Part shown: positions 63,969-64,000 of the stretch, one piece after another
How the letters are laid out: every line of letters starts with the position of its first letter
Position numbering within the stretch: the stretch's first letter is position 1
Assembly: GCF_019049625.1 (NCBI RefSeq)
Contig: NZ_JAFMOY010000128.1
Coordinates: 62,001-126,000, forward strand
Source of the DNA: Rahnella ecdela
Lineage (GTDB): Bacteria > Pseudomonadota > Gammaproteobacteria > Enterobacterales > Enterobacteriaceae
Direction: 5' to 3'
DNA: 64,000 nucleotides
Notes under the pieces: model-generated
The model's input: the letters and a program-made list of their open reading frames with translations, nothing else
Told to the model about the DNA's origin: nothing
The model's database searches: none
Made by a program: the position numbers and the translations under genes

Positions 63969-64000
63969 ATGGCCACACGTTTTAGTTTGCAGGATGTCAC
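63969..64000 (+). CDS. start of a divergent gene, possibly ydcO/BenE transporter (cut by window edge)
   Basis: ATG at 63969 with AAGGA nine bases upstream, giving MATRFSLQDV before the window ends. In E. coli the gene divergent from sutR (ydcN) is ydcO, a BenE-type benzoate transporter homologue, and a FSLQ-type N-terminus would suit it. Only ten codons are visible, so the identity is inferred from context. Confidence 0.45.
   Translation, partial: MATRFSLQDV

Overview
The window looks like a chromosomal segment of an enterobacterium, most likely a Rahnella-like member of the Yersiniaceae. This is judged from protein resemblance and gene order, not from a search. From 1 to about 21.5 kb the order matches the Escherichia coli yhjG-pdeH-kdgK-yhjJ-dctA-yhjK-bcs neighbourhood. 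The dpp-tRNA-eptB block (26-35 kb) is also in E. coli order. Most of the window is GC-rich core-like sequence. The exception is an AT-rich island at 21.5-24.2 kb.

Layout. 1-9 kb: an AsmA-family protein, the c-di-GMP phosphodiesterase PdeH behind a clear sigma-28 promoter, a small tautomerase, KdgK behind a KdgR-box-like site, a degenerate M16 peptidase (YhjJ), DctA, and the membrane EAL protein YhjK/PdeK. 9.6-21.5 kb: a complete cellulose operon of the BcsD-containing kind, bcsO-Q-A-B-C-D-Z, sitting where E. coli carries its bcsD-less operon. 21.5-24 kb: three DUF943 paralogues behind a frameshifted DUF3289 gene. 24.2-26.1 kb: an IprA-type regulator and an OmpA-type porin. 26.3-32.2 kb: the dppABCDF dipeptide transporter, with a long palindromic element between dppA and dppB and a CA-rich GcvB-type target in the dppA leader. 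32.9-33.2 kb: a tRNA-Pro(UGG) whose 3' end and terminator are duplicated. 33.3-37.8 kb: eptB, ohr/ohrR and a lipase-like hydrolase.

38-58.3 kb is a large nitrogen-scavenging region. A sigma-54 promoter precedes allophanate hydrolase and urea carboxylase. A GntR regulator and a five-gene urea ABC transporter (urtABCDE) follow. Then come a biuret hydrolase-like cysteine hydrolase, the oxamate carbamoyltransferase set (allH, allF, allG), carbamate kinase, a free-standing copy of the allophanate hydrolase C-terminal domain, an NCS1 permease and a LysR regulator. Together these could turn biuret, urea and a carbamoyl compound (oxamate or similar) into ammonia and CO2, with ATP recovered through carbamoyl phosphate. 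The allF (fdrA) gene has an in-frame TAA at codon 57, so this branch may be broken in this strain.

58.3-64 kb holds small stress, transport and acetyltransferase genes, a YfcF-type glutathione transferase, and sutR with two palindromic operators in front of a divergent gene cut by the window edge.

The candidates most worth following are the 50-58 kb carbamoyl-compound cluster with its free-standing AtzF-type domain and interrupted allF, and the DUF3289-DUF943 island.
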